Below are positions 9,668-19,300 of a stretch of 64,000 bases of DNA, piece after piece; position 1 is the first letter of the stretch; the number at the start of each line of letters is the position of its first letter. The notes under the pieces are model-generated. The model did not search any database and was not told where the DNA came from. It saw only the letters and a list, made by a program, of their open reading frames with translations. Origin of the DNA: an uncultured Planctomycetales bacterium (GTDB lineage Bacteria > Planctomycetota > Planctomycetia > Pirellulales > Thermoguttaceae); the NCBI GenBank assembly GCA_937889015.1, contig CALARR010000070.1, positions 18,027 to 82,026 on the forward strand. The letters are read 5' to 3'. A program made the translations under genes and the position numbers.

Positions 9668-10347
9668 GGCGCGGCCTCCTGCTGCAACCGTCCCACCTTG
9701 GCCGTGCCGGTCATGCCCCGCAGAGTCAGGTCAATAAACCGCCCTTGAGAGCCGGACAGTCGAATCCGCACATTGCTGCTGCGGCCATTAGGATAGAAGA
9801 AGAGAGGCGAAGACCATTGCTGAGCCACTGGAACGCCGTCCTGGAGCGGTGCGGCTTGCGTCGCCTCCGGTGTCTCCAGGGGGGCAAAAGTGATGCCTTC
9901 CGGCAGAGTCTGCTCGCCGAAGGTGGTCATCGTCTGCCCATCGTCCCAGGCCAATTGCAGATTCTCGTCAGGGGGCAGAGAGCGCGACAACTCGAACACG
10001 CTGCCCCCCTCCTGGAAACGGAATTGCCAGATGACTCCCCATTCGATGGCCGCCACGCGCGCGCGGGCCAACTCGATCCGCACCTGTTTGGCCGCTTCGT
10101 GCAGGCGGCTCTTCTCCAGCGATCCGCGCAGGGCAGGATAGGCTGTACTGGCCAGCACGGCGAGAATCGCCAACACAATCAGCATTTCCAGCAGCGTGAA
10201 GCCGCTGTGTGGAACAGCCACAAACCGGCGGCGAGGGTTGCCCCCAATAGGCCTTCCGCAGGGCGCGAGCTTCGTTCCCGGATGACCGGGCGCGATGGGA
10301 CGCACCCCGGCTAGGATGCCAACCTGGGGCATTGCGGAGCCGGTCAT
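9664..10347 (-). CDS. gspH: GspH-like minor pseudopilin
   Basis: 227 residues. The cleavage and helix motif is HSGFTLLEMLIVLAILAVLA at about residues 48-67, after a long positively charged leader. The mature domain carries the GspH features: the ARARVAAIEWG helix end, then beta strands through the C-terminus. The ATG at 10347 is supported by GAGGGA seven bases upstream, 15 bases after the gspG stop. A shorter leader would be more usual, and no strong internal start was found. It overlaps gspI by ATGA. Confidence 0.87.
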   Translation of the reverse strand: MTGSAMPQVGILAGVRPIAPGHPGTKLAPCGRPIGGNPRRRFVAVPHSGFTLLEMLIVLAILAVLASTAYPALRGSLEKSRLHEAAKQVRIELARARVAAIEWGVIWQFRFQEGGSVFELSRSLPPDENLQLAWDDGQTMTTFGEQTLPEGITFAPLETPEATQAAPLQDGVPVAQQWSSPLFFYPNGRSSNVRIRLSGSQGRFIDLTLRGMTGTAKVGRLQQEAAP

Positions 10348-10362
10348 GAATCCCTCGATCCG

Positions 10363-10842
10363 TTATGGTGTGCTGCCACCCGACTCACTCGACGAAGAAG
10401 TGCTCCAGCTCACGACGTCATCTTCCGTGTCGTCCTCACCGTCTGGGCCACGCGACCAGATGTCGGGCATATCGCCTGTGCCGCGTGTGGGCGGATACTC
10501 GTAGCCGTAGTCGTGTGCCCAGGGATCCTTGGGCAATTCTTGTGAACTGATGTAGGGACCACCCCAGGCCACCGATTCATCCATGTCGGCCGGCTTTTCC
10601 AGCAGCGCCTGCAGGCCCTGTTCGGTCGAAGGGTAGGTCTTACAATCCAAGGCATAGCGTTCCAGGCAGGCCTTGAGCATACCGATCTGGGTCTTGGCTG
10701 CGCTGATGTCGGCCTTCTTCTGGGTGCCGAGAATCTTCGGCACCACCATCCCCACCAGCATCACGAGGATGGCCAGAACGACCAGCACTTCCATGAGGGT
10801 AAAACCTCGCCGGCGCGAGGGCTGTACGCGAGCAGCGATCAT
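10363..10842 (-). CDS. gspG: GspG major pseudopilin
   Basis: 159 residues. It has a short leader, then the class-defining RRGFTLMEVLVVLAILVMLV. The C-terminal region GPYISSQELPKDPWAHDYGYEYP and the acidic GEDDTEDDVVSW segment match the calcium-binding C-terminus of GspG, the major subunit of the type II pseudopilus. TAGGAGAGACTC gives a clean Shine-Dalgarno before the ATG. A short Ser-rich tail (STSSSSESGGSTP) is added. This gene fixes the operon as type II-like rather than as a plain type IV pilus. Confidence 0.95.
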   Translation of the reverse strand: MIAARVQPSRRRGFTLMEVLVVLAILVMLVGMVVPKILGTQKKADISAAKTQIGMLKACLERYALDCKTYPSTEQGLQALLEKPADMDESVAWGGPYISSQELPKDPWAHDYGYEYPPTRGTGDMPDIWSRGPDGEDDTEDDVVSWSTSSSSESGGSTP

Positions 10843-10962
10843 GAGTCTCTCCTAGAAACGAAAGGTGTAAGAACTGAATTTCGCCGTAAATGTACGTTGT
10901 TCCGCGGACCTCGGCCACCTCCGGCGTCCGATCATGGCCAAGCCCCGATCATCCATCCCCCT

Positions 10963-11049
10963 AAGAACCTATCCCAGAACCAGCTCTGCCACGTCGGGCG
11001 GCCCGGCAAGACTGAGCTGCCAACAGGTTCTGGGACCGGCTCTAAGTCC
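10963..11049 (+). repeat. Dispersed ~80-bp repeat between gspF and gspG
   Basis: Best-preserved copy. CCTATCCCAGAACC at the left is the partial inverted complement of GGTTCTGGGACCGG at the right, so CCCAGAACC/GGTTCTGGG can form a 9-bp stem. The core is CACGTCGGGCGGCCCGGCAA. It lies in the 227-base gap between gspF and gspG inside the operon. Confidence 0.9.
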
Positions 11050-11069
11050 CTATCCCGAACTTTCAATCG

Positions 11070-12281
11070 CTACCCAATCGCAGAACTCATATCGAACACC
11101 GGCATGAGCAAAGCCACCAGCACAAACATGATGACTCCACCCATGATGACCAACATCAGCGGTTCGATCAGGCGGACCATCATGTCCAACTGGCGCGCGG
11201 TCTTCTGATCCAGGCCGTCGGCGATGTTGATCAACACGTCGTCCAGATTGTTCGACTCCTCGGCTACGGAGATCATGGCCATCACCGACCGCGGGATCAG
11301 GCCGCAGGCCGCCAAGGGCTGGGCCAGGGTCTCGCCCGAGGAAATGTTCTCCGCCGATTCCCGGATGGCCTGAGCCAGGACTCGATTGCCGGCCGAATCG
11401 CTACTGATCTCCATGGCGCGCAGCAGCGGCACGCCGTTGCGCAACAAGGTGCCTAGCACACGGCAGAAACGGGACACCGCGTTGTTCAACACGATGGCGC
11501 CCATCACGGGGATCTTCAATTTCCAGCGGTCTACGACGATTCGGCCGTGGGGGGTGATGGCCGCGCGGCGCAACCAAGCGGCCAGCCCCACCAGGCCGGC
11601 CACCAGGAACAACCCATAGCGTCCCAGAAAGCCGCTGAGCCACAAAAGGGCGATCGTCGGCGTCGGCAACCCGCCCCCTTGGCGTTCCAGCCGCGCAAAG
11701 AGTTCGGCGAATTTGGGCACGAAGAACACGACCAAGACCACCACGACCGTGGTTCCGGCGACGGCCAGGAATGCCGGATAGGTCATGGCGCCCATGACCC
11801 GCGACTTGAGCGACTCCTGCAGTTCGAGGAAGTCGGCTGTCCGTTTCAGGGCGTCTTCCAGAAAGGCGCCTTCGCAGCCCGCACGGACCATGCTCACCGT
11901 AAGTTCGCTGAAGATCTGTGGATAGCGGGCCATGGCTTCGTCCAGGCCGGTGCCTTCCGAAACCTGGTCATGGACGTCTTTGAGCACCTCGGCCAGATGC
12001 GGATGCGTGGCTTGATCGGCCAAGATCTCCAGCGCCGGCAAGAGGGCCACGCCGTTTCGCAGCAGGTCGGCCAACTGCGAGAGGTTCGTGGCAATCAACT
12101 GCGACTTGACTCGCCGCTGGAACTGGAATTTGGGTTTGGCGGGCTCCGACGTTTCGACCTTGATGGGAAACAAGGAGCGATCGGCCAGCGCCGCGAGCAT
12201 CTCCCGCTTGCTGTTGGCGGTCATCGTGCCGGCCACATCCTGGCCCTTGGCATTGCGCGCTGTGTAGACGAATTCCGGCAT
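11070..12281 (-). CDS. gspF: GspF inner-membrane platform protein
   Basis: 403 residues from the chosen start, close to the family norm. It has two GspF cytoplasmic domains, each followed by membrane helices. The first membrane region is AYPAFLAVAGTTVVVVLVVFF, the second RYGLFLVAGLVGLAAWL and the third PLMLVIMGGVIMFVLVALL. The family motif ...LSQLADLLRNGVALLPALEIL is present, and ...FCRVLGTLLRNGVPLLRAMEI repeats it. GspF contacts GspE and GspL at the inner membrane. I chose the ATG at 12281 (PEFVYTARN, the canonical start) over the GTG at 12290; AGGGG lies eight bases upstream of the ATG. The gap to gspE is 11 bases. Confidence 0.95.
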   Translation of the reverse strand: MPEFVYTARNAKGQDVAGTMTANSKREMLAALADRSLFPIKVETSEPAKPKFQFQRRVKSQLIATNLSQLADLLRNGVALLPALEILADQATHPHLAEVLKDVHDQVSEGTGLDEAMARYPQIFSELTVSMVRAGCEGAFLEDALKRTADFLELQESLKSRVMGAMTYPAFLAVAGTTVVVVLVVFFVPKFAELFARLERQGGGLPTPTIALLWLSGFLGRYGLFLVAGLVGLAAWLRRAAITPHGRIVVDRWKLKIPVMGAIVLNNAVSRFCRVLGTLLRNGVPLLRAMEISSDSAGNRVLAQAIRESAENISSGETLAQPLAACGLIPRSVMAMISVAEESNNLDDVLINIADGLDQKTARQLDMMVRLIEPLMLVIMGGVIMFVLVALLMPVFDMSSAIG

Positions 12282-12292
12282 CCGCAGCACCC

Positions 12293-14008
12293 CTAATCGG
12301 CCTTCGCCATGCGGACCACTTCATCCACCGTCGTGTGCCCTAGGAGCACCTTGCGCCAGCCGTCGTCGCGAAGCGTGCGCATCCCGGCGTGCATCGCCGC
12401 CTGCTTGACCAGATGACTGGGGCTCCGTTCCGCCACCAGACGCCGAATCTCGTCACTGTTGACCATCAATTCATAGACGCCGGTTCGGCCGCGGTACCCC
12501 GTTCCGCGGCAAGCACGGCAGCCCACGGCCCGATACACCGTGCGTTGCTCATCCAGGCACCGCTGCCGGGGAAAATCGTCAGGCAGTTTCTCCTGCGAGA
12601 GGTCCACCGCCTCACGGCAGTCTTTGCACAGGGTGCGCACCAACCGTTGGGCCATCACGCCCTCCACGGTGCTGGTCACGAGGAAGGGCTCCACGCCGAT
12701 ATCGACCAGTCGTGTGAATGCGCTGGCGGCGTCGTTGGTGTGCAGCGTACTGAATACGAGGTGCCCAGTCAGTGAGGCTTGGACGGCGTTTTCCGCCGTT
12801 TCCAGGTCGCGGATTTCGCCCACCAGCACAACGTCCGGGTCGTGCCGCAGAATCGCTCGCAGGCTCGCGGCAAACGTCAGCCCGACCTTGGCATGCACCT
12901 GAATCTGGTTGATGCCTTCCAACTGATATTCGATCGGGTCCTCGGTCGTGATGATCTTGGTAGCCTCGTCCTTGATTTCGGCCAAGGCGCTGTACAGCGT
13001 CGTCGTCTTACCGGAACCGGTGGGACCGGTGACGAGGATGATCCCGTGCGGCAATTGGATCAGTCCGTTGAACGTGTGGTAGATGTCTTCATCCATGCCG
13101 ATGCCCAGCAGGGAGAAGTTCATCGCATCCTTGTCCAGGATACGCATCACCACGCCCTCGCCATGGAGCATGGGGATCATGGACACACGGATGTCGACCT
13201 CGCGGCCAGAGACCTTGAGCTTGATCCGGCCGTCCTGCGGAACCCGCTTCTCGGCGATGTTCATGCGGGACATGATCTTCAAGCGACTGATGATCGCCGC
13301 ATAGAAACGGTTCATCTCCGGAGGCATGGGCTGCTTCTGCAGCACACCGTCAATCCGGTAGCGGATCTTGATTCCGCTGGCCTGGGCCTCGATGTGAATG
13401 TCGCTGGCTCGGGCCTCGATCGCCTCGGTGAGAATCTCGTTGACCAAACGGACCACCGAGGGCTCTTGGGCCATTTCGGCCGCGTCGGAACGGTCGAACT
13501 CCAACTCCTCCAAAATCTCCACCGTGCCCTGACGCTGATCCTGCTGGGCCATCAACCCGTCGATGGTTTCCGCCCCCACGCCCAGGTGGGATTTGATCAA
13601 CTTGGCCAACTCATCCGGCAAGGCCACGGCAGGCGTGATGCTCTGGCCACTGGCGGCACTGACGGCATCCAGGGCGTGAAGGTCGAACGGATTAGCCGTG
13701 GCCACGACCAGCGTGTCGTCCTGCATTCGGATGGGAAAAACCCCCAAACGGTGGATCAGCTTGACCGGGAAGCCCTTGAGCAAGGACAAATCGATGGGCG
13801 TTCCCGGGAGTTCAACGAACTCCAGGCCCAGCGTGTCGCCGATCGCGCGCAACAACTGCTCCTCATTGCCAAAGCCGAGTTCGCTCGCCACGTGGTCCAT
13901 GCGACCCTGAGTGGCCTGAGCCTGTCGGGCAGCGGCCAGTTGCCGGGCATTGAGCAGGCGTCGGACGGGCTGGCCGTCGACGATGGGTTCGGCGTGTGGC
14001 TGGTGCAA
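12293..14008 (-). CDS. gspE: GspE secretion ATPase
   Basis: 571 residues. The order is an N1E-like domain, N2E, then the AAA motor. The Walker A is GPTGSGKTTT, the Asp box lies around EDPIEYQLEGINQ, the Walker B is DPDVVLVGEIRD, and the His box is LVFSTLHTNDA. The C-terminal zinc-binding tetracysteine of GspE is intact (CKDC...CRAC, around residues 455-500). This hexameric ATPase powers pseudopilus assembly. The start is TTG at 14008 with GGGGGA eight bases upstream; no in-frame ATG is nearby. It is the first gene of the operon, about 360 bases downstream of a strong promoter. Confidence 0.95.
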   Translation of the reverse strand: MHQPHAEPIVDGQPVRRLLNARQLAAARQAQATQGRMDHVASELGFGNEEQLLRAIGDTLGLEFVELPGTPIDLSLLKGFPVKLIHRLGVFPIRMQDDTLVVATANPFDLHALDAVSAASGQSITPAVALPDELAKLIKSHLGVGAETIDGLMAQQDQRQGTVEILEELEFDRSDAAEMAQEPSVVRLVNEILTEAIEARASDIHIEAQASGIKIRYRIDGVLQKQPMPPEMNRFYAAIISRLKIMSRMNIAEKRVPQDGRIKLKVSGREVDIRVSMIPMLHGEGVVMRILDKDAMNFSLLGIGMDEDIYHTFNGLIQLPHGIILVTGPTGSGKTTTLYSALAEIKDEATKIITTEDPIEYQLEGINQIQVHAKVGLTFAASLRAILRHDPDVVLVGEIRDLETAENAVQASLTGHLVFSTLHTNDAASAFTRLVDIGVEPFLVTSTVEGVMAQRLVRTLCKDCREAVDLSQEKLPDDFPRQRCLDEQRTVYRAVGCRACRGTGYRGRTGVYELMVNSDEIRRLVAERSPSHLVKQAAMHAGMRTLRDDGWRKVLLGHTTVDEVVRMAKAD

Positions 14009-14188
14009 CTACTTGTCCCCCGGCTGCTTACGGCTCGTCTGGGAGCGCGTTCGGTGCTGACCTCAAGGATTCTCTATTCGACCGACATCGTGGCCGTTTG
14101 AGATCGGTTTCCAGGGCACTCTTCCCTGGTGGAAGTATGCCAGATCGTTATCGAGTCCAGCCATCGTTACTGAAAGGGGAGCTGGTTT

Positions 14189-14265
14189 CAGAGCCGATCC
14201 CCAAACCGTCCAGTACGTTCTCTCCTCGGACCAGACTGGCTGTGGCGGTCGTGGGACAGGTTCTC
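14189..14265 (-). repeat. Dispersed ~80-bp repeat, degenerate reverse copy in the gspE leader
   Basis: On the plus strand it begins GAGCCGATCCCCAAACCGTC and ends GGGACAGGTTCTCGG, with CGGACCAGACTGGCTGTGGC between. It matches the reverse complement of the intact copies with many substitutions. It lies in the untranslated leader between the operon promoter and gspE. Confidence 0.5.
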
Positions 14266-14337
14266 GGCGCAGCTGGTGTCCCCTCGCTGCGCTGGGGCGG
14301 AAGGTAGGCTTGCTGGGCAAAGCCTGTAATTGGTGGG

Positions 14338-14368
14338 TTGACCGGAGGTCAGTCGGTCATGATATACT
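14338..14368 (+). promoter_or_regulatory. Sigma70-like promoter for the EF-hand gene
   Basis: TTGACC at 14338-14343 and TATACT at 14363-14368 with a 19-base spacer. TGA before TATACT gives an extended -10. The predicted start near 14375 leaves a ~300-base leader before the ATG at 14681. That leader has no other obvious gene. Confidence 0.5.
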
Positions 14369-14374
14369 AAAAGT

Positions 14375-14404
14375 ATTGTAATACGGACATTACGCGGACG
14401 TCAA
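14375..14404 (-). promoter_or_regulatory. Sigma70-like promoter for the type II secretion operon
   Basis: Read on the minus strand: TTGACG (14399-14404), 18-base spacer, TACAAT (14375-14380). The predicted start near 14368 gives a ~360-base leader to the gspE TTG. It lies back to back with the plus-strand promoter at 14338-14368. The -10 boxes are six bases apart, so two polymerases could not bind at once. Confidence 0.6.
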
Positions 14405-14680
14405 GAGACTGCCACATCCGCGTCCATGGCCGTAATCCTTGTATCCCAAGGGGTTTCGTTCCGTTCCGCAGACCCAAATCATCCCCGACTGGCCCTACTT
14501 CTTCCCCATGGCTCCCCCCCGGTAAATAATGAGAGTAGGGCGTCGCAGCGATGCCCGGTTCCTCCAGGAAATGTCCACGCGGGTTGCCCCACTTTTCTGA
14601 ACGCCACAAGTGTCGATCCTGCGCGCCGCGCCGGCGGCTACTACCCTCCGGACCTCACACCTTTCCCAAGCGAGAGTCCC

Positions 14681-15511
14681 ATGTCACAGGCTTTCATTGC
14701 CACCCGTCGTCTGAAAAATAACCTCGGCGGTTTGGGGGCCGCGGCGCTGCTATGGGTAGCGATTGGGCTGCTCCTGTCTCTGCCGGCGCCTGTGCTCGGC
14801 GCCGATGAAATGCCGCGCGGATCACGTCCCGACGGCTCGTCCAACGGAGTCCTGTCGCGTGCGATCTTCCGGGGTCTCAATTTTCCCGTATCAGCCAAGA
14901 TCCTCCGCTATTCGGAGCGGGTCATCAAAGAGCACGACGCGAATAACGACGGGCAGCTTCAAAGCGACGAGTGGAAGTCCATGAAAGGCGATCCGGAGCA
15001 GATCGACCTCGATCGTGACAGGCAGATCACCGTCGGAGAGTTTGCTCGTTATATCGCCAAGTATGGCCGCTCGCACCGTATTCACTTGGTGGCTCCACCG
15101 ACACCAGCCTATGTCGAGACACCACCCGCCCTCTTCCAGCCGATGGCCGAAGCCCAGGCGAGCACCGAACCGGAACCCACAAATTACGCCATGGACGAGG
15201 AGGACGAGGAGGAAGACGAGTTGGAGATGATGTTCCGCGCCCCCAGCGAGCGCCCCTCGCGTCGGAAATCGTCCTATCAGCAGAAGTTCTACATTCCTCG
15301 CGCCAAGTTGCCCACGGGCCTGCCGGAGTGGTTTGTGCAGCGTGACGTGGACGGCGACGGTCAGTTGAGCCTGGCCGAATTTGCACCTAGTAGCGGGCGG
15401 CTCGAAACGGCCGAGTTTCTCCGTTACGACGCCGATCGGGACGGCATGATTACCGCCAAGGAATGTCTGCAGTCCAGCAAGTCGAGCAAAGTGGTCAAGA
15501 AGGCGCAGTGA
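14681..15511 (+). CDS. Secreted EF-hand calcium-binding protein
   Basis: 276 residues. A signal peptide at about residues 10-45 has the core ALLWVAIGLLLSLPAPVLGA. Four EF-hand loops are visible: DANNDGQLQSDE (about 86-97), DLDRDRQITVGE (about 110-121), DVDGDGQLSLAE (about 223) and DADRDGMITAKE (about 250). The first, third and fourth have good Asp/Asn ligand spacing; the second has Arg in place of a Gly and is weaker. Between the pairs is an acidic run (DEEDEEEDELE), a second likely cation-binding segment. An in-frame extension reaches back to 14426, but the ATG at 14681 directly precedes the signal peptide. It is transcribed divergently from the type II operon, so it may be a substrate or calcium-responsive partner of that system. 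That is inference only. Confidence 0.85.
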   Translation: MSQAFIATRRLKNNLGGLGAAALLWVAIGLLLSLPAPVLGADEMPRGSRPDGSSNGVLSRAIFRGLNFPVSAKILRYSERVIKEHDANNDGQLQSDEWKSMKGDPEQIDLDRDRQITVGEFARYIAKYGRSHRIHLVAPPTPAYVETPPALFQPMAEAQASTEPEPTNYAMDEEDEEEDELEMMFRAPSERPSRRKSSYQQKFYIPRAKLPTGLPEWFVQRDVDGDGQLSLAEFAPSSGRLETAEFLRYDADRDGMITAKECLQSSKSSKVVKKAQ

Positions 15512-15534
15512 ATCGCTCTTGACTGGGGCGCGAT

Positions 15535-16209
15535 CTAATCCGTCGTGGTCAGCCAGCGATATCCCCACAGGGGATTACCGCAGGTTTCGCAGGTCTGGTC
15601 GTTTTCCAGGACAGCGCCGTGGCATCGCGAGCAGTCGACGATGGCCGGCAGCAGGCCCACCTGTTCCGCCCGAATTTGCCGCGCGTACGCCGTATCGCGA
15701 AAGGCCATTGCCGTGGCGATCCGCACGCCAGCCGGGAGCAGCCGGAACAGGACCAGAGGCGCGCGCCGCGACTCGGGCAGAACCCGTGCCAAGACGTCTG
15801 TGAAGGTCAATCGCTGCGCGTCCCACGGCAGGGCTCGGTACTGGGCCACGCGCTGCGAGACTTGGTCCTCGGGCTCGTTGGGCAGGATCAGCCGGCGCAA
15901 CCAGCCCAAGTACCAACGGTCATCGGCCAGATAACCCTGTTGACGGACCAGATCGGCGGAGACCGCCAGTTGAAAGAAGGCGATTTCGCGCTTGGTGGCC
16001 ACCTCGGTCTTCTTCTCGGACACGGGAATCAGCAGCGAGTCGGCGCCCACTTTCTCTTCCACATCCCGATGCACTCGCAAGTACAGCAGTTCGCGAAGAA
16101 TCGGTAGGCCGCAGGCTAGGCTACCGGCCACGCCTGGCCCATCGTTGCGATGCTGCTGGCGATTGAACTCCTCGGCAGCCCGGATCAAACCTTCACCAGG
16201 TTGGATCAT
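15535..16209 (-). CDS. Uncharacterised protein with C-terminal zinc ribbon
   Basis: 224 residues, not recognised. The N-terminal ~190 residues are mostly helical and soluble, with no signal peptide or membrane segment. The C-terminus holds two Cys pairs, CSRC and CETC (about residues 193-211), 13 residues apart, which form a zinc ribbon. Such ribbons bind nucleic acid or serve as structural knobs. The ATG is preceded by AAGGGGAC. It lies downstream of the giant secretin-repeat gene, but has its own near-perfect promoter at 16303-16311. Its stop is 23 bases from the stop of the convergent EF-hand gene. Confidence 0.7.
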   Translation of the reverse strand: MIQPGEGLIRAAEEFNRQQHRNDGPGVAGSLACGLPILRELLYLRVHRDVEEKVGADSLLIPVSEKKTEVATKREIAFFQLAVSADLVRQQGYLADDRWYLGWLRRLILPNEPEDQVSQRVAQYRALPWDAQRLTFTDVLARVLPESRRAPLVLFRLLPAGVRIATAMAFRDTAYARQIRAEQVGLLPAIVDCSRCHGAVLENDQTCETCGNPLWGYRWLTTTD

Positions 16210-16302
16210 AATCGTCCCCTTGAACTGGCTGGACCAAGGCCACGGACGGGCTCAGAACCTCCGCGGAACGACCACGGTACGTATACCCGATCCACGAGGG
16301 GC

Positions 16303-16311
16303 ATTATACCA
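16303..16311 (-). promoter_or_regulatory. Extended -10 promoter element (TGGTATAAT)
   Basis: On the minus strand TGGTATAAT is a perfect extended -10. No good -35 is seen 16-18 bases further up. It would start transcription about 87 bases before the zinc-ribbon gene. Confidence 0.5.
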
Positions 16312-16351
16312 CAGACCACTCCTGCAGGAACCAGGTTGCGTCCGCGGCGAC

Positions 16352-16368
16352 CGCCTTTGGGCAAGGCG
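16352..16368 (-). terminator. Hairpin immediately after the giant gene's stop
   Basis: CGCCTT and AAGGCG form a perfect 6-bp stem around a 5-base loop, starting at the base after the stop codon. There is no T-run, so it may be an mRNA-end hairpin rather than a true intrinsic terminator. Confidence 0.35.
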
Positions 16369-19300
16369 TCAGTGGCCGGTGGTGCTGCCGGATCGTGTAC
16401 CGGTCGTTGAGGAGGGGGCCGTTTGAACGCCCCAGGCGGAACTCGACCGCGTGCTGCTGCCACTCACCGCAGTGCCGCTGCGACGTGTGGTCGTAGTCTT
16501 GAGAATCGTGTTGAGTGCATCTTGAACGCGCGGCGCATTGGTTTTCTGCAAGGGCACGAGCCGCAGCTTGCGCGAAGGGTCGTTGCCGACGGCCTCGTCC
16601 AGTGTTTTCACCACGCGCGCCACCTCGTCGCTCACCTTGGCTGGGGCCATGACCACCACAGAATTCGTCACCGGCTCCACACCAAAGTTGTCCACGTGCG
16701 TCTTAAACACATTGCGGAGGATGCCCTCGATGCTCGCCGCGTCGGTGTTCTTCACGGGGATCATGCGCACGCGGCTGGCGTTGACCAACCCCACCTCGGG
16801 CGAGTCCAACATCCGCACCAGGTTCTCAACGGTCTGCCGGTCGGCTCGGTTGGTGTATACGACCAAAGCGTTCAAGCGATCATCGGGAATGACCAGGATC
16901 GTGCTGGCCGCGGTACCGCCACGACGGCCCGAAGGGGTCGTGCGGTACAACTGCGACAGCATGCTCGCGACATTGCTGGCGCGCGCGTTCTGCAGGATGA
17001 AGACATGCATGTTCCGCCCGGCCATGCCACCATGTTGCTGGGCGGCACGCAGCAGCGATTCAAACTGGTCCAGGGCGCGGAGATCATCGGAGGAAATCGT
17101 AATCGAGTCTTCATTGATGATCACCTCGATGGGCGCACCGGTGACCGATTGCCTCAGAGCCGCCTTCTTTTCGGCCGATCGCGACGCAGACCGCTGCTTA
17201 GTCAGGGCGGATGCCGACACGGGCGGACGAGCTGGCCGAGCCTGGAGTCCTGCAGGCAGATGCGGTTGGGTGGGGGCGGCATCGGCCGGCGCAGAGGCGG
17301 GCTCGCCAGCCGGCTGCAATCCACTGGGGACCGACGCCGCGGGATGTTCCATGCCCGGTTCGACCTTGGGCGGCTCCCCCGGTGGCAAGGGCTCGCTCGG
17401 CAGGGGCGCCGCGGGCGGCTCGACCTGCATCGCGGCGAATACAAACGGATTCTTGGCGGGAGCGCCCGTCGTCTTGCCTGCCGGCTGGCTTTCGGTCTTG
17501 GGCGTCTCCGCCGGTTTCGCCGGTTCGTCCGGCTTGGCTGCCTCAACAGGCTTGGTCGTCTCTGACTGGGGGGCGGGGACCGCGGGTTGTTGCGCGGCAG
17601 GAGGCTGCGGTACCGCCGCTGGCGATGCGCTGGGGGGCGTCGGGGCCGCGTCGGGAGTCGGCGCGACGACCGGAGCCAGTGGGATCGCCTTGGGCGACGG
17701 CGTTTGCGGAGCCATATCCAGCGGCATGGGCGTCTCAGCCTCGGGCTTCGGCGATGGCAGCGGCGCCTGTTGGTCCGGAGCGGCTTTGGTGGCGTTGATG
17801 ATCTTGATCTGGTTGGGCCGCACCTGCGGCCACACCTTCTGGATCTCTTCCAGGGCGCTGAGCGGGTTGCCCTGGAAGGGGATGGTCCGGGTGCGCCGCG
17901 TGTCGCCGTGCGTTTCGGCCAAGCTGCTCTCGCCCAAACGAATCAGCAGGTCGCGGACCTGCGCCATCTGCTCAGCCGTAGCCCTGACGAACAACTGCTG
18001 TCCGACCACATCGACATCCACCTGCGGGGCATTGGCCAAGCCGATCATGCCATTTTCGGCAAACAACCGATTGATTGCCATCTGTGCCGTCGAAACATCG
18101 GTCGACTCCAATTGGAAGATCTCCAGCTCCTGCTCATCACCTCGCATCCTTTCCAGCGTAGCGCGGATCAGCGCATGCTGCTCAGGTCGGGCGATGGCCA
18201 CCAACTGATTGGTGCGCGGTTCGATCGACAACTGCACCTTGGCGTTCTGTCGTTGGAACACCGTGTTCAACACGCTCATGACCGCCGTCGAATCCACGTT
18301 CTTCAGCGAATACATGTCCAGCATCGCGTCGGCATCAGCTAGCCCGCCCTGGTCCGCTTGTTGCACAAGTTGGCGAATGATTTCGTGCTGTGAAGGCGGC
18401 GCAACAGCCACGATGGCGTTGTTCTTCTCATCCAGCGAGACCTGCACATCTGACCGCGTCCTGTATAGCGCCGTCAAGATCCGCAACAGGCTCAGCCCAT
18501 CGGCCGACGCGATGCGGTGGACTTCCAGACGCGGGGCCTCGCCCACGTCGGATCGGTCCATTTCGCGCACCGTGGCCTCGATCTTCAGATGATCGTCGGG
18601 CATGGCCGTGACCACCAGGCTGCGATTAGTGGCGTCCAATGCGATCGAGGCGGCGGGAACCAAGGCCGCCAGGGCCGTCTGGGCAGCCCTGGGATCGGCC
18701 AGTTGGAAACGATAGACGCGCGACACCGGCTCCTGGACCCCGGCGACCTCCTTGGAGAACTGTTCCACAATCTGCTTCATCGTCGCCTGGTGCTTGGCAT
18801 CGGCCCAGACCAACAAGCGATTGCGCGCCGCGTCGGTCACCAGGTACACATTCTTCTTCAGCAGCGGATCGAGCATCTGCGTCAGGCTTCCCGCGTCCTC
18901 GCGGCGCATGGGATAGACGCTCAGCGTGCGATCGCTGCCAGGCAGGCCCTCGGCCTCGAACTGCGCGATGGCCCGCTTGATCTGCTCCTGATCGTCGGGA
19001 CGGGCCCAGGCCACGATCTTGTTAGGATCGCTGCCCGCCGCGAACTGCGCGTCGGGGAAGGCCGTCTGAAGGATTTGGATGGCCGTCGGCTGGGCGATCG
19101 AACGCACGTCATACACGGCGGCTCGGGGAGCCGTCTCCGGCGGCTCGGGCTTGCCCATCTCGGCCACGGCCTTCTCGATCTGAGCCTGATCGTAGGGGCG
19201 AGCCCACACGACCAATCGGCTCGGGTCGGAACCGACCGAGAATTGGGCATCGGGGAACATGGTCTTCAAGGCGGGAATTGCCCCGGCTGCCCCGCGCAGA

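Noticed and set aside
14338..14404. ATACT-AAA-AGTAT palindrome between the two promoters as a repressor site
   Set aside because: The half-sites are parts of the two -10 boxes and their flanks, so the symmetry is explained by the promoters themselves.
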